Positions 28,325 through 36,951 of a stretch of 64,000 bases of DNA are shown here, piece after piece. The notes under the pieces were generated by a model that did no database searches, was not told the origin of the DNA, and saw only the letters and a program-made list of their open reading frames with translations. Source of the DNA: Neoalteromonas arenosi (GTDB taxonomy: Bacteria; Pseudomonadota; Gammaproteobacteria; Enterobacterales; Alteromonadaceae); contig NZ_JAUCBP010000007.1 of NCBI RefSeq assembly GCF_030362855.1, positions 806,675-870,674 on the forward strand, in the 5' to 3' direction. Numbering within the stretch: the stretch's first letter is position 1; every line of letters starts with the position of its first letter. The translations under genes and the position numbers were made by a program.

Positions 28325-28969
28325 ATGAGAGTTAAACCTATCAAATCCTTGGTGCAAAAGCCGGTTCGCATTCCCACGCACCTTTTAACAACCGTAAAAT
28401 CGGCTATTCACCTTATCAGCTTAAGTTGGGTAGCTTATATGCTTTATCTGACCATCAGTGACGCGATCCCCGGTGATCCGGTCGATGCACTGCTCCATTT
28501 TACGGGTATGGGCGCCGTTAATTTGCTGTTGCTGAGTTTAACCGTTACGCCCTTAGCGATGTTGTTTAAGGCCGGGAGCCTTATTAACCTGAGACGCTTA
28601 CTTGGCCTTTATGCTTTCCTGTATGCCAGTTTACATATACTGACTTACGTATTGTTTGAATTACAATTGGAATGGACATTAATTGGCGCGGAGATCATTA
28701 AGCGGCCATTTATTACCGTTGGCTTCGTTGCCTTTATAATTCTTCTGCTACTAAGCGCAACATCAACAAGTGCGTTAAAAAAGCGCATGGGATCTGGATG
28801 GCAACGGTTGCACAATTGGATTTACGTTGCCGCTCCCCTTGCAGTCATCCACTTTTATTGGTCAGTGAAAACCGCTGAGCTTGAGCCAATTATCTATATA
28901 TTGGTTTTAGTCCTGCTGTTTTGGTTGCGACGCGATAAAATAGCCCGATTTATTGCGCGATCGCGTTAG
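28325..28969 (+). CDS. msrQ: Haem-binding membrane subunit MsrQ (YedZ)
   Basis: A 214-residue ferric-reductase-like membrane protein with about six helices. It passes quinol electrons through haem to MsrP. Recognisable parts are GDPVDALLHFTGMGAVNLLL, the TPLAMLFKAGSLINLRRLLG loop and the haem-ligand histidines in YASLHILTYV, RLHNWIYVAAPLAVIHF. It ends tail-to-tail with the TIR gene, overlapping it by four bases. Confidence 0.95.
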   Translation: MRVKPIKSLVQKPVRIPTHLLTTVKSAIHLISLSWVAYMLYLTISDAIPGDPVDALLHFTGMGAVNLLLLSLTVTPLAMLFKAGSLINLRRLLGLYAFLYASLHILTYVLFELQLEWTLIGAEIIKRPFITVGFVAFIILLLLSATSTSALKKRMGSGWQRLHNWIYVAAPLAVIHFYWSVKTAELEPIIYILVLVLLFWLRRDKIARFIARSR

Positions 28970-31035
28970 TTAATCTCCTGTACAAACACATTTGAAAATG
29001 TGCCATCACGCCACTCGACTTTGAAAAACAAACGTTCAAGTGGAAATGTGTAACTGATGATTACTGCTTCGCGTTTGTTTTCTATAGAGCGCCAATCATC
29101 ACTGGTTTTAAACACTTGCTCATCGGTCAAACGCTCGACTAAAGGGATTCCTCTATCAAGGTTGACTGGCGTACCAAATCCCAAGTTACTGGTTTGTTCT
29201 GTGTCATTGGCAATGCGCTGTTTTTCTGCCGCCAACTTTTCCAGTCGCACACTATTGATCGCACGATTTAGCAATGACAAATCACCCTCTTCAACGGAAA
29301 CCAACTCAGTCGCAGACAGACCTACCCAGATATCTGCGACCCGATCTATATCTGCTTGAGTAGTGCTCAACCAACCAAAACTGCATTGAGCTTGGCCACA
29401 TCCCAAAAGGCTTTTCACTTGTTTTTTTGCGTTGTCGAGATCAAGATCAGCAACGGCACTAGCTATCGAATTTTTGTACTCATAGGTCGTTGACTCGCCA
29501 TCTATCGAGACAACCAAATTGATAGTCCCAATGGACATTAAATCATTCAGCACAAGCCCCGTTTTACTGCGCATATTGCCATTGGCTTGCATCGCCTCAT
29601 TAACACCCACGTACAGCGCGTATTGCACATCAGTTGCAGCATTAATATACGGTACAACAAGCGCCGCCTGATTCAAATTAGTAGAAACCGACAACAGCAA
29701 ATCTGGCGCTTGCCGCTGCTCGGCAGCGAGCAACACCACTGAGTTTCCTTGGGTCATACCGGTTGTTCTTAGCTGGCTTACAGTGCTTGTGGTTCCATCC
29801 GTAAATCCGATTTGTAGATACATTTCATCCGTATACATCGGCACTATTACATCAATGTTGTCCTGCACTAGCGACAAGCTGAAACCACCTGAACTCCATT
29901 TGTTCTTATCTGCTAAAACAAGCTTGTGTTGTAAGTCGGATGTATTATTACCGATTGCAACATAGTCCATGACTTTTTGCAGTTGGGAATATTTCACAGC
30001 CATCCCCATCGAGCCAAATTTACACCCCTGTACTCGAGTGACAAAGCCGTCCACGGCGAAACAGTGATGATTGGCACTCGCAAGTTGCTGGATTAAACGC
30101 TGCGCCGCCTTTGTGATTGCCGTTTCTTCTCCAACGCTGATGATCGCCGAGAGTTGGGGTAAGTCATAGGTTAATGACACACTTTGATCATTGGTAAAGT
30201 CCGACAGCGTCAGTGTAACCGACGCGGGTAAGCTATCCATCTCAGGTAATTCAAAGCGAATATTTGCCAATGATACGACCTGTTGAAGGCTCACGCCGTT
30301 ATCGAAATCAGCGTGCGCCTGATATTGGCCTGTTAGTAGTTCAGTAGCCCCGTACAGTTCTGTGGCAACTGGTTGGAACTGCAAATACAATTTTCCGCTT
30401 CCCGCATAAGCCTCTTTCACGGAAACACTCAAATCGTCTGCTTGTACTTCTGACAACTCAGTATAGAAATCGGGCATTGGCACTGGCGAGTACATGGATG
30501 CAAAGAACGCCACCATGCCAAGTAAAATCACCAGTATGGCAATACTAATCACATTTTTCTTAGCCACTCTGGCTAGTTTTGTCAGAGCTGAAGTATTGAT
30601 TGGCTCGAAAGAGACCGATTGCTTGTTTTTCAGCCCGGATACTATTTGCTCTAGCCGCTCGGGATAATCCATCTCCCATGCATCCACCCAATGATTGGAG
30701 CTTAAAATTAACTCCATACTCTTGGGTAACGGCACATCCTCAAATCGAATGGTAAAAATCATTTTGCCATAGGATTTGGCACGCTCGACTTCATTTAGTA
30801 CAAATTCTGAGTGCTGAGTATTTTCAGTAAGCACCAACAACAAGGCAGTAGAGCCCTCAATACCACGCAATATTTCTTCAGGGTAACTGTTGCCGGCAAT
30901 CACGTTTCGCGGTGCTATCCAACACACCAAACCTTTATTTTCTAATGTTCGACAGATGTCTTTGGCAAGTTCTTTGTCTTTACCAGCGTGACTGACAAAT
31001 ACGTCAAACTTATCGGTTTGTGTGTACTCTGACAT
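28966..31035 (-). CDS. Membrane-anchored TIR-domain protein with large C-terminal region
   Basis: A 689-residue protein with three parts. Residues 9-135 are a TIR domain of the bacterial TIR_2 type (KFDVFVSHAGKDKELAKDI, VCWIAPRNVIAGNSY), with the candidate NAD-cleaving glutamate E82 in HSEFVLNEVERAK. Residues 161-181 form one strong membrane helix (VISIAILVILLGMVAFFAS). Residues 185-689 are a long beta-rich region I do not recognise, including a Cys pair (GCGQAQCSFGW) that suggests an extracytoplasmic disulfide. The topology implied is TIR inside, sensor outside. Bacterial TIR domains commonly make or degrade NAD-derived signals in immunity, but no partner effector is adjacent. A divergent gene for a secreted protein starts 195 bases upstream. 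Confidence 0.82.
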   Translation of the reverse strand: MSEYTQTDKFDVFVSHAGKDKELAKDICRTLENKGLVCWIAPRNVIAGNSYPEEILRGIEGSTALLLVLTENTQHSEFVLNEVERAKSYGKMIFTIRFEDVPLPKSMELILSSNHWVDAWEMDYPERLEQIVSGLKNKQSVSFEPINTSALTKLARVAKKNVISIAILVILLGMVAFFASMYSPVPMPDFYTELSEVQADDLSVSVKEAYAGSGKLYLQFQPVATELYGATELLTGQYQAHADFDNGVSLQQVVSLANIRFELPEMDSLPASVTLTLSDFTNDQSVSLTYDLPQLSAIISVGEETAITKAAQRLIQQLASANHHCFAVDGFVTRVQGCKFGSMGMAVKYSQLQKVMDYVAIGNNTSDLQHKLVLADKNKWSSGGFSLSLVQDNIDVIVPMYTDEMYLQIGFTDGTTSTVSQLRTTGMTQGNSVVLLAAEQRQAPDLLLSVSTNLNQAALVVPYINAATDVQYALYVGVNEAMQANGNMRSKTGLVLNDLMSIGTINLVVSIDGESTTYEYKNSIASAVADLDLDNAKKQVKSLLGCGQAQCSFGWLSTTQADIDRVADIWVGLSATELVSVEEGDLSLLNRAINSVRLEKLAAEKQRIANDTEQTSNLGFGTPVNLDRGIPLVERLTDEQVFKTSDDWRSIENKREAVIISYTFPLERLFFKVEWRDGTFSNVFVQEIN

Positions 31036-31230
31036 AAAGATTCCCTGTCTGATTAAATGAGCGATGAGTTCACCTATTGGATGCTGTCCTCATAGGCTGG
31101 TCATAAATTAACCATACGACAGGAAATCAACAAAATAAAGTGTTTAGACTAGTGAATCAGCCTGTATAACAATCGTCAATCTGCATGTTATGCTAGTTCT
31201 AAACCTAACCATAAATGAGAATGTTTCTCT

Positions 31231-31872
31231 ATGAAATTACGTTTGCTTTTACTGACGCTTACAACCGTATTGTTCACCACTAGCGCAACTGCACAACTCG
31301 AAGCGTTAACCACCAGTGAAGACGGCTTAGTCTACAGTAATGATAAATTTGGTGTGACTATCACCAAGCCAGAGAGTTGGTATGCACAAGAAATTGCAGA
31401 AATCATTGCAACACAACAAATGGGCGCTGATTTGATGGCCGGTGATGATGAAAACATGCAAGCTATTTTAGATAATTCGCTAGATACTACGTTACCTTTA
31501 TTTGGTTTCTTTGAAAGCGCGCCGGGAGCACCGGTGTCGAGTAACGCGTCTCTTATTGGTGTCGCGGAGAATATTTCAATGGCTCCTGGATTAGAATCAG
31601 CGTGCGATTACCTCTACCACGCGCGTCAATTAATGGCTAGAAGTCAAATAAGAACGGAAATGCAAGATGAATGTTTGACGTACGAAGTTGATGGGTCAAC
31701 CCTACACTACTTCAACGCTGTGATGGATTTTGGTGCTTACAAGGTGCACCAGAAATATCTTGCATGTTTATCTGGCGACCACGCACTCGCCTTTGTTTAT
31801 TCAATGATGAATACTGACAATGTACCCGCGCTAGATAATATGGTGAAAAACTTACAGGTTAAGTGCGACTAG
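31231..31872 (+). CDS. Secreted protein of unknown function
   Basis: A 213-residue protein with a clear Sec signal peptide (MKLRLLLLTLTTVLFTTSATAQ). The mature part begins with a strand typical of PsbP/DUF-type folds (YSNDKFGVTITKPESWYAQE) and carries four cysteines that could form disulfides (CDYLYHARQL, DECLTYEV, YLACLSGD, LQVKCD). I do not recognise the family. It is divergent from the TIR gene and shares a 195-base promoter region with it. Confidence 0.75.
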   Translation: MKLRLLLLTLTTVLFTTSATAQLEALTTSEDGLVYSNDKFGVTITKPESWYAQEIAEIIATQQMGADLMAGDDENMQAILDNSLDTTLPLFGFFESAPGAPVSSNASLIGVAENISMAPGLESACDYLYHARQLMARSQIRTEMQDECLTYEVDGSTLHYFNAVMDFGAYKVHQKYLACLSGDHALAFVYSMMNTDNVPALDNMVKNLQVKCD

Positions 31873-32035
31873 ATTTGTTGTTCAATTGCAATGGTGGTCT
31901 AACGCGCCACTGCTGCAATGTTAAGTATATTTTTACATACCAATGTATCACCTTCGGGATTTTTTTCTTTAATTGCCTCGGGTTTAATTGAAACCGTTCA
32001 AACACAAACACTGATTAACAAACGAGGAATTAACC

Positions 32036-32431
32036 ATGTTGAAAGTAGTTAAAACTTCTATCGCAATCGCAGCAACAACTCTTTTAGTAAATGCTCCAGC
32101 TCAGGCTAGCGTAAACGAAGCACTGCAAAACATCTGCACAATTGTACAAGCTGATGACAAAGGGCAATTGCGCAAGAAAATGAAGAAAGTCCAATCTGAT
32201 TTTAATCTGCGCTTACAAGATTACTACGATGGCGTAAGCTGTGGCGGCAATAGCTTGATCCGCACAGCGATGTTAAACAACGCAGTTGAAGCTGGCACAT
32301 TGTTGGTTAAAAAGATGCCAAAAAAGCATTTAGCAGCACCCGAGCAGGATGGCAAAACACTTCAGGCGTGGGTCGTTGAGCAAGGCTTAGCTGACAACGA
32401 AGTTGCACAGGTTTTAGCAGAACGCATCTAA
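32036..32431 (+). CDS. DUF3718 family exported protein
   Basis: A 131-residue protein with a signal peptide (SIAIAATTLLVNAPAQASVN) and a helical mature domain containing two conserved cysteines, in LQNICTIVQADDKGQLRKK and YYDGVSCGGNSLIRTAML. This fits the DUF3718 family known from Alteromonadales and relatives, whose members are small periplasmic proteins without assigned function. A GAGGAATTAACC ribosome-binding site precedes the ATG. The transcript ends with several hairpins at 32450-32520. Confidence 0.82.
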   Translation: MLKVVKTSIAIAATTLLVNAPAQASVNEALQNICTIVQADDKGQLRKKMKKVQSDFNLRLQDYYDGVSCGGNSLIRTAMLNNAVEAGTLLVKKMPKKHLAAPEQDGKTLQAWVVEQGLADNEVAQVLAERI

Positions 32432-32449
32432 TTCAGTGGCGCAAGCCAC

Positions 32450-32520
32450 ACCATGTTTCAACATGGTCGGCAGAGTGATCTGCTTCCTCGAAAGGCCGCT
32501 TTTTTAAAGCGGCCTTTTTT
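32450..32520. terminator. Hairpin cluster and intrinsic terminator after DUF3718 gene
   Basis: The terminator is AAAGGCCGCTTT (32491-32502), a 3-base loop, and AAAGCGGCCTTT (32506-32517), running into Ts. Just before it are two smaller stems, ACCATG-TTTCAA-CATGGT and GCAGA-GTGA-TCTGC. The structured 3' UTR could be processed into a small RNA; only the terminator itself is a firm call. It also faces the convergent PhyH gene. Confidence 0.82.
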
Positions 32521-32525
32521 ATTCC

Positions 32526-33266
32526 CTACTGAAAAATAATTGGGTTATCAAGTAACTTGCTTTGCCTTGCACTGGGAAGACTATCCGGCTGCACAAACGC
32601 AGTTAATTCCGGTTTATCATCACAATATAAAATATCTAACGCATATCTACCATTGCCATACAATCCTCGATGCAACATATTGGCTGAGAATATTAATAAA
32701 TCCCCAGCATCTAGCGGAACGGCTTGGCTATTTGGCAACATATCAGACTTAACCCTACCCCCTTGCTCTAACCTAACTGCCAACTCTGTATCAGTATCCC
32801 AGCGTTTATGTGTACCGGGGATAACTTCTATCCCCTTTTCTTGCAGTAGTGCAATGCGGCAATGTACTACCTGTTGATCGATTAGCGCTTGTTTTTGTTG
32901 TTCCAAATCGAGGTGGTACTGACCATCGCGATGCCAATAATTGGCTTGTTGAACATCATAAGGGTCAAAAAATAGCTGTGTTCCCATAAATCGCGGACGA
33001 GTGTTTAACAGAGGCTGCACCAACGAAACTAGCGAATCACTGCTGATCAGTTTGAATAAAACGAGGCGCTGTTCGTCATCGAGCACATTGCCCTTAGTTA
33101 GATTTGAAGAATTAATGACGCCTTGATGGAAATATTGCAAGTTTTCTTCCATCCACAAAGAATGGAATCGATGCACCACTTTCAGTAGACGTTGGCACTC
33201 TTTTGGATTCAAAAATCCAGGGATTTTAACGAAACCGGACTCAGCGAATGTGGATGTAGTAATCAC
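32526..33266 (-). CDS. Phytanoyl-CoA dioxygenase (PhyH) family protein
   Basis: A 246-residue Fe(II)/2-oxoglutarate-dependent dioxygenase. The iron-binding facial triad is visible as H112 and D114 in ANYWHRDGQYH and H199 in SANMLHRGLYG, with the 2-oxoglutarate-binding Arg probably in GNGRYALDILY. The phytanoyl-CoA hydroxylase start FAESGFVKIPGFLNPKEC is present. Family members hydroxylate fatty acyl-CoAs, ectoine, halogenated or other small molecules, so the substrate is open. No ectoine genes are nearby. Confidence 0.85.
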   Translation of the reverse strand: MITTSTFAESGFVKIPGFLNPKECQRLLKVVHRFHSLWMEENLQYFHQGVINSSNLTKGNVLDDEQRLVLFKLISSDSLVSLVQPLLNTRPRFMGTQLFFDPYDVQQANYWHRDGQYHLDLEQQKQALIDQQVVHCRIALLQEKGIEVIPGTHKRWDTDTELAVRLEQGGRVKSDMLPNSQAVPLDAGDLLIFSANMLHRGLYGNGRYALDILYCDDKPELTAFVQPDSLPSARQSKLLDNPIIFQ

Positions 33267-33323
33267 CTACGATACTCAACAAACATTGCAATATTGTTCA
33301 ATTTTACTGCGGTTTAAACCTGT

Positions 33324-33485
33324 TTATTTCTTAGAAACAATCCACAACGCGTGGATGATCCCAGGAATATAACCAATTACGCACAATAAAATATTAATCA
33401 AAAAATCTTTGCCTAAACCCTTTTCAATGAGTACAGCAATAAATGGAAGGAATATTGCCAAGATGATTTTTAAAAGTTGACTCAT
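33324..33485 (-). CDS. yqaE: YqaE/Pmp3 family small membrane protein
   Basis: A 53-residue, two-helix protein starting MSQLLKIILAIFLPFIAVLI, with the family loop GKDFLINILLCVIGYIPGII and ending HALWIVSKK. This is the stress-related YqaE/Pmp3 (UPF0057) family of small inner-membrane proteolipids, linked to membrane potential or cation stress in other organisms. AAAGG precedes the ATG. It lies between a dioxygenase and the DUF368 transporter on the same strand, with gaps of 57 and 72 bases. Confidence 0.9.
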   Translation of the reverse strand: MSQLLKIILAIFLPFIAVLIEKGLGKDFLINILLCVIGYIPGIIHALWIVSKK

Positions 33486-33557
33486 ACATTAGCCTTTGTG
33501 TTGATTGTAGTTATTATTGAACGTGCAGTTTATGCTTTTTAAAAACGTACATGCAAA

Positions 33558-34520
33558 CTAACCCACGTCCAGCGAAGACAACTTTTTTGCCAGCCATTCT
33601 GTGCATAATACGGAGAGTAAACCAACAATGCACAATGAAATGGCGGCCAATAAGTAATTATCACCATATAATTCCGTCGCCCTAAATGGACTGATATTGA
33701 CTTCTATATTGTGTTTATCAGTAAGTGCCTGAACGCTTTCTTTCCAAGGCCAAACGCGATTTAGAGAGCCAAACAGGAATCCTATCAGTAAGGCGACCAG
33801 CAAATCGTGATAATGCTGAAACAACCACGAGAGCACACGTGAGAAAGCCGCTAAACCAACGATACACCCGCCGGCGAAAACTAAGATAATAGGCAGTACG
33901 TCAAGCATGCCCTGCAAGTTTGCGGAAATAGCGGCTTCGCCTGCAGATTTTACCGTTCTTAACACAAGCTCATAACTACCGAGTAACAACAAAATAAAGC
34001 TACCCGAGATGCCGGGTAATATCATGGCACATATCGCTATCATTCCGCACAGGAAGATATAGTATAAGCTAGCATTCTCGTCAGCCACTGAGGTGATCCC
34101 AGTGATAAAGTATGCAATAAGTCCCCCAGCGATAAGCGCAACCATCGCGCTTGAGTTCCATGTCTTTACGGTCTTAATCATCAGCAAGGCTGAAGCGATA
34201 ATCAATCCAAAAAAGAATGACCAAATTTGCACTGGATGATTCTCAAGTAAATAAATAATTAGCTTCGCAAGAGAAAAAAGTGCAACACCGATCCCACCGA
34301 ATAAAACCAGTAAAAAGGTGCCATTGATGTGCTGCCAAAACAACTTGAACTTGCCACTAAAAAACAACTTAAACGCTGTTACATCAACCGATTTAATTGA
34401 ATTTAATAGCTCTTCATAGATACCGGTAATAAAGGCTATGGTACCGCCTGAGACGCCGGGAACAACATCCGCAGCGCCCATACCAAACCCCTTTAAAAAC
34501 AGCATTAATTTACTTTTCAT
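33558..34520 (-). CDS. DUF368 / PopT-type polyprenyl-phosphate transporter
   Basis: A 320-residue polytopic membrane protein of the DUF368 family. The family's repeated re-entrant motifs are clear: GMGAADVVPGVSGGTIAFITGIYEEL (residues 14-39) and MIAICAMILPGISGSFILLLLGSYE in the second half. Recent work on this family (PopT) identified it as a transporter that returns undecaprenyl phosphate, the cell-wall lipid carrier, to the cytoplasmic face. That role here is inferred from the family. The gene is monocistronic as far as I can see. Confidence 0.85.
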   Translation of the reverse strand: MKSKLMLFLKGFGMGAADVVPGVSGGTIAFITGIYEELLNSIKSVDVTAFKLFFSGKFKLFWQHINGTFLLVLFGGIGVALFSLAKLIIYLLENHPVQIWSFFFGLIIASALLMIKTVKTWNSSAMVALIAGGLIAYFITGITSVADENASLYYIFLCGMIAICAMILPGISGSFILLLLGSYELVLRTVKSAGEAAISANLQGMLDVLPIILVFAGGCIVGLAAFSRVLSWLFQHYHDLLVALLIGFLFGSLNRVWPWKESVQALTDKHNIEVNISPFRATELYGDNYLLAAISLCIVGLLSVLCTEWLAKKLSSLDVG

Positions 34521-34588
34521 TTACCCTGTACTTCTCTTTTACTTTCTATTTTCTGCGTTGCGAGTTGCGCACACATTACCTCAGCACT

Positions 34589-35371
34589 TTACTCTTTAAT
34601 AAACGCCAAAAACGCTTGCCAGCTATCCGTGTCGGCCTGTTCATCATAGGCAAGCGGCAATTCAAATTTTTTGCCCTTTTCAGTCGCTTCGGGGTTAGTA
34701 AAACTGTGCATAGCCTGCGGATAATTTAAAAATTGTAGATCGACATCTAGGCTTAGCATTTCTTGCATAAACGCCGTGACTTGATCATCAGGAACTAGCG
34801 GATCTGCCCCACCATGAGCGACTAGTACTTTAGCCGTTATGTCACCAGGCTTAGCTTCAACTGCGGCACCTAAACTACCGTGAAAACTTGCAACGCCCGC
34901 AAGATCATTGCCCATCCGAGCCTGATTGAGTACTACGGCGCCGCCAAAACAATACCCCATGGCGTACACTTTCTCTGGGTTCACATTGGTTTGTTGACGC
35001 AAGATGTCCTTCGCGGCGTTAAAACGAGCATTGACTTTTTCGGGCTCAGCTATTGCGGCTTGCATGAAGCCTTGTGCATCTGAAGGGTGGTCAGCAACCT
35101 TACCGTGACCATACATGTCAACAGCAATAGCGGTATAGCCTTCTTCAGCTAGCATTTTAGCTCGATCTTTAGCGTACTGATTTAATCCCCACCATTCGTG
35201 AATAACAATCACTCCGGGCCTTTTCTCAGTTTGTGTAGGATCAGAGTACATAGTCGCAGTTCCCAACCCATTAGGCAGAGACACAGAAGTCTCAGTAATT
35301 TCGGCGTTAACATTTGCAGCATTGAGTATTGCAAACACAGACATTATTAAGGTGATAGCTAATCTTTTCAT
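34589..35371 (-). CDS. Exported dienelactone hydrolase family protein
   Basis: A 260-residue alpha/beta hydrolase with a Sec signal peptide (MKRLAITLIMSVFAILNAAN..NA). The dienelactone-hydrolase pattern is complete: VIVIHEWWGLNQYAKDRA, the nucleophile cysteine in AMGYCFGGAVVLNQ, the acid in HGGADPLVPD, and the histidine in PQAMHSFTNPEA. The ATG at 35371 places the signal peptide at the N-terminus; the frame extends to 35407. Substrate unknown; periplasmic location is inferred. Confidence 0.87.
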   Translation of the reverse strand: MKRLAITLIMSVFAILNAANVNAEITETSVSLPNGLGTATMYSDPTQTEKRPGVIVIHEWWGLNQYAKDRAKMLAEEGYTAIAVDMYGHGKVADHPSDAQGFMQAAIAEPEKVNARFNAAKDILRQQTNVNPEKVYAMGYCFGGAVVLNQARMGNDLAGVASFHGSLGAAVEAKPGDITAKVLVAHGGADPLVPDDQVTAFMQEMLSLDVDLQFLNYPQAMHSFTNPEATEKGKKFELPLAYDEQADTDSWQAFLAFIKE

Positions 35372-35461
35372 TTTGCGGCCTTTTATCGAACAAGAATCCA
35401 TAGTCAATACAGTAATGACGTTTGCTAGGTACCAATCCTATATAGGGATTGTATGTAAATA

Positions 35462-35872
35462 TTAATCACTAGTTGTTCCGATTTCACTTCGCGGCATGAC
35501 GGAAAATGAAATTTCTACACGCACAGGCTGCCGCTCTACATTATTTTTAGACGCTTGATATTGCTTAGTGGGCATATGATCAACATGCTTTTGGGTAAGC
35601 CAACCTTCTGGAATGGAGCTGACCAACTCTTTTTTAACTACCAATCCGTTAGAGTCAATAGTGATCGCATAAACACCTGATCCGCGACCGTCCGGAATGA
35701 ATTTTGGACGCCCTTTGTGGTATTTTATCGGCTCCGGTATTTCAACCCAGTAATCGTCCAAACTTTCAAATTCAACATTTATAGTTTCAGCGTTAAATTG
35801 GGGTTCTGCAGTCGCCTGGCAACCGACCAAAGCAACGAATAGAAACATTGCCAACATGCTATACTTTGACAT
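35462..35872 (-). CDS. Small lipoprotein with TonB C-terminal-like domain
   Basis: A 136-residue lipoprotein. The signal peptide ends in the lipobox FVALVGCQA (Cys at about residue 18). The mature part resembles the C-terminal domain of energy-transducer TonB proteins: GVYAITIDSNGLVVKKELVS, then VRVEISFSV near the end. It has no transmembrane anchor or proline-rich spacer, so it is not a working TonB. TAAGGATTAAT precedes the ATG at 35872; the open frame goes on to 35944. Function unknown. Confidence 0.68.
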   Translation of the reverse strand: MSKYSMLAMFLFVALVGCQATAEPQFNAETINVEFESLDDYWVEIPEPIKYHKGRPKFIPDGRGSGVYAITIDSNGLVVKKELVSSIPEGWLTQKHVDHMPTKQYQASKNNVERQPVRVEISFSVMPRSEIGTTSD

Positions 35873-35967
35873 ATTAATCCTTAATTTACATATAGTTACA
35901 TAAATAGCAGATTGCAAACCACTAAAACATTGTAAGTTATACAATCGTCTGTTGCTCCGCTTCGCAC

Positions 35968-36951
35968 CTACTCTTTAGTGCTTTCATGTTTCTTTGTAAC
36001 TGCGTTTTCACTACTGCGTTGAATGTTTTCCCGTGCAGCATCTAAAAAGTCCGCGACAGGAGTTTCGTCGCGCAACATATATTGCGGCGGTAAACTAGCT
36101 GTTTCCAACGGAACATTGGCGACCCATACGGGTTCTTGAAAACGCGGTAATAAATAGTTAGTTAACAAATAAAGACCTACAGCCACGCAAGCCACCCCTA
36201 ATCGCGTTCGCGCTCTGGCATTCGCGGTAATAACTAAGGCAAAGTACATCCAAATAAACACCACTAACGCCGTGTTTGAAGCATCGTAAAGATCGGTAAT
36301 CCACGCACTCAGCGTGTTAAACACAATCACATTACCGAGCTGCCCGAGTACGCCACTAATGATCATGACGCAACTGGCTAATGCCAGATGAGCAAAAAAG
36401 TTCATATGATGCTTAATCAGCTTGCTAATTCCCCCCCACACTAGCGCCCATACCACTAAGGTCATTGATGAGGAGATTAAGCTCTGAAGCTGAATATTCC
36501 ACTCAAACTTAATGCCCCCCTCAATAAAATCGAAATACTCACCCAATGAGATTGCACATAGCGCTAGTAGACATGCATAAACCGGCCGCCCTAGTGTTTT
36601 GGTTAACTTTTCGCTACTCGAATGTAGTTTTGTTGGTGCAACCGTATCTGACTGACGGTGGATCTTAAAATTTGTTTCACCCAGCGTAATTTTTTCCGCG
36701 AACTCTATCGTTTGAGAGTCAGAAACTCTCTTTCCTTTATAAACTGAACCATTTGAGCTATTTAAATCTGTAAACCGCAATTGCTGTGCTTGCTCGTCAT
36801 AATCAATGATGCCGTGATAAGCATCGATTTCAGCATCCGTTAGCACTAGATCGTTATCCCACGCGCGCCCTACCCTGATTTGCGGTTGAGTAAACTTTAG
36901 TATTTGGCTCGCCTTGCGACCGGGCTCAAGAATTTCTATGACTATTTCCAT
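35968..36951 (-). CDS. FHA-domain integral membrane protein
   Basis: A 327-residue protein with an N-terminal cytoplasmic forkhead-associated domain (about residues 20-98) and five predicted membrane helices between 125 and 285. FHA landmarks are IRVGRAWDNDLVL, YHGIIDY and DLNSSNGSVYKGKRV; the family's usual serine before the conserved His is replaced (IDAYHG), so phosphothreonine binding may differ. Its start overlaps the upstream trypsin-like protease gene by ten bases, so the two are coupled. No Ser/Thr kinase is in the window. Confidence 0.85.
   Translation of the reverse strand: MEIVIEILEPGRKASQILKFTQPQIRVGRAWDNDLVLTDAEIDAYHGIIDYDEQAQQLRFTDLNSSNGSVYKGKRVSDSQTIEFAEKITLGETNFKIHRQSDTVAPTKLHSSSEKLTKTLGRPVYACLLALCAISLGEYFDFIEGGIKFEWNIQLQSLISSSMTLVVWALVWGGISKLIKHHMNFFAHLALASCVMIISGVLGQLGNVIVFNTLSAWITDLYDASNTALVVFIWMYFALVITANARARTRLGVACVAVGLYLLTNYLLPRFQEPVWVANVPLETASLPPQYMLRDETPVADFLDAARENIQRSSENAVTKKHESTKE

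Noticed and set aside
35462-35872. TonB energy transducer
   Set aside because: Only the C-terminal fold is suggested; there is a lipobox instead of a membrane anchor, and no ExbBD or proline-rich spacer.
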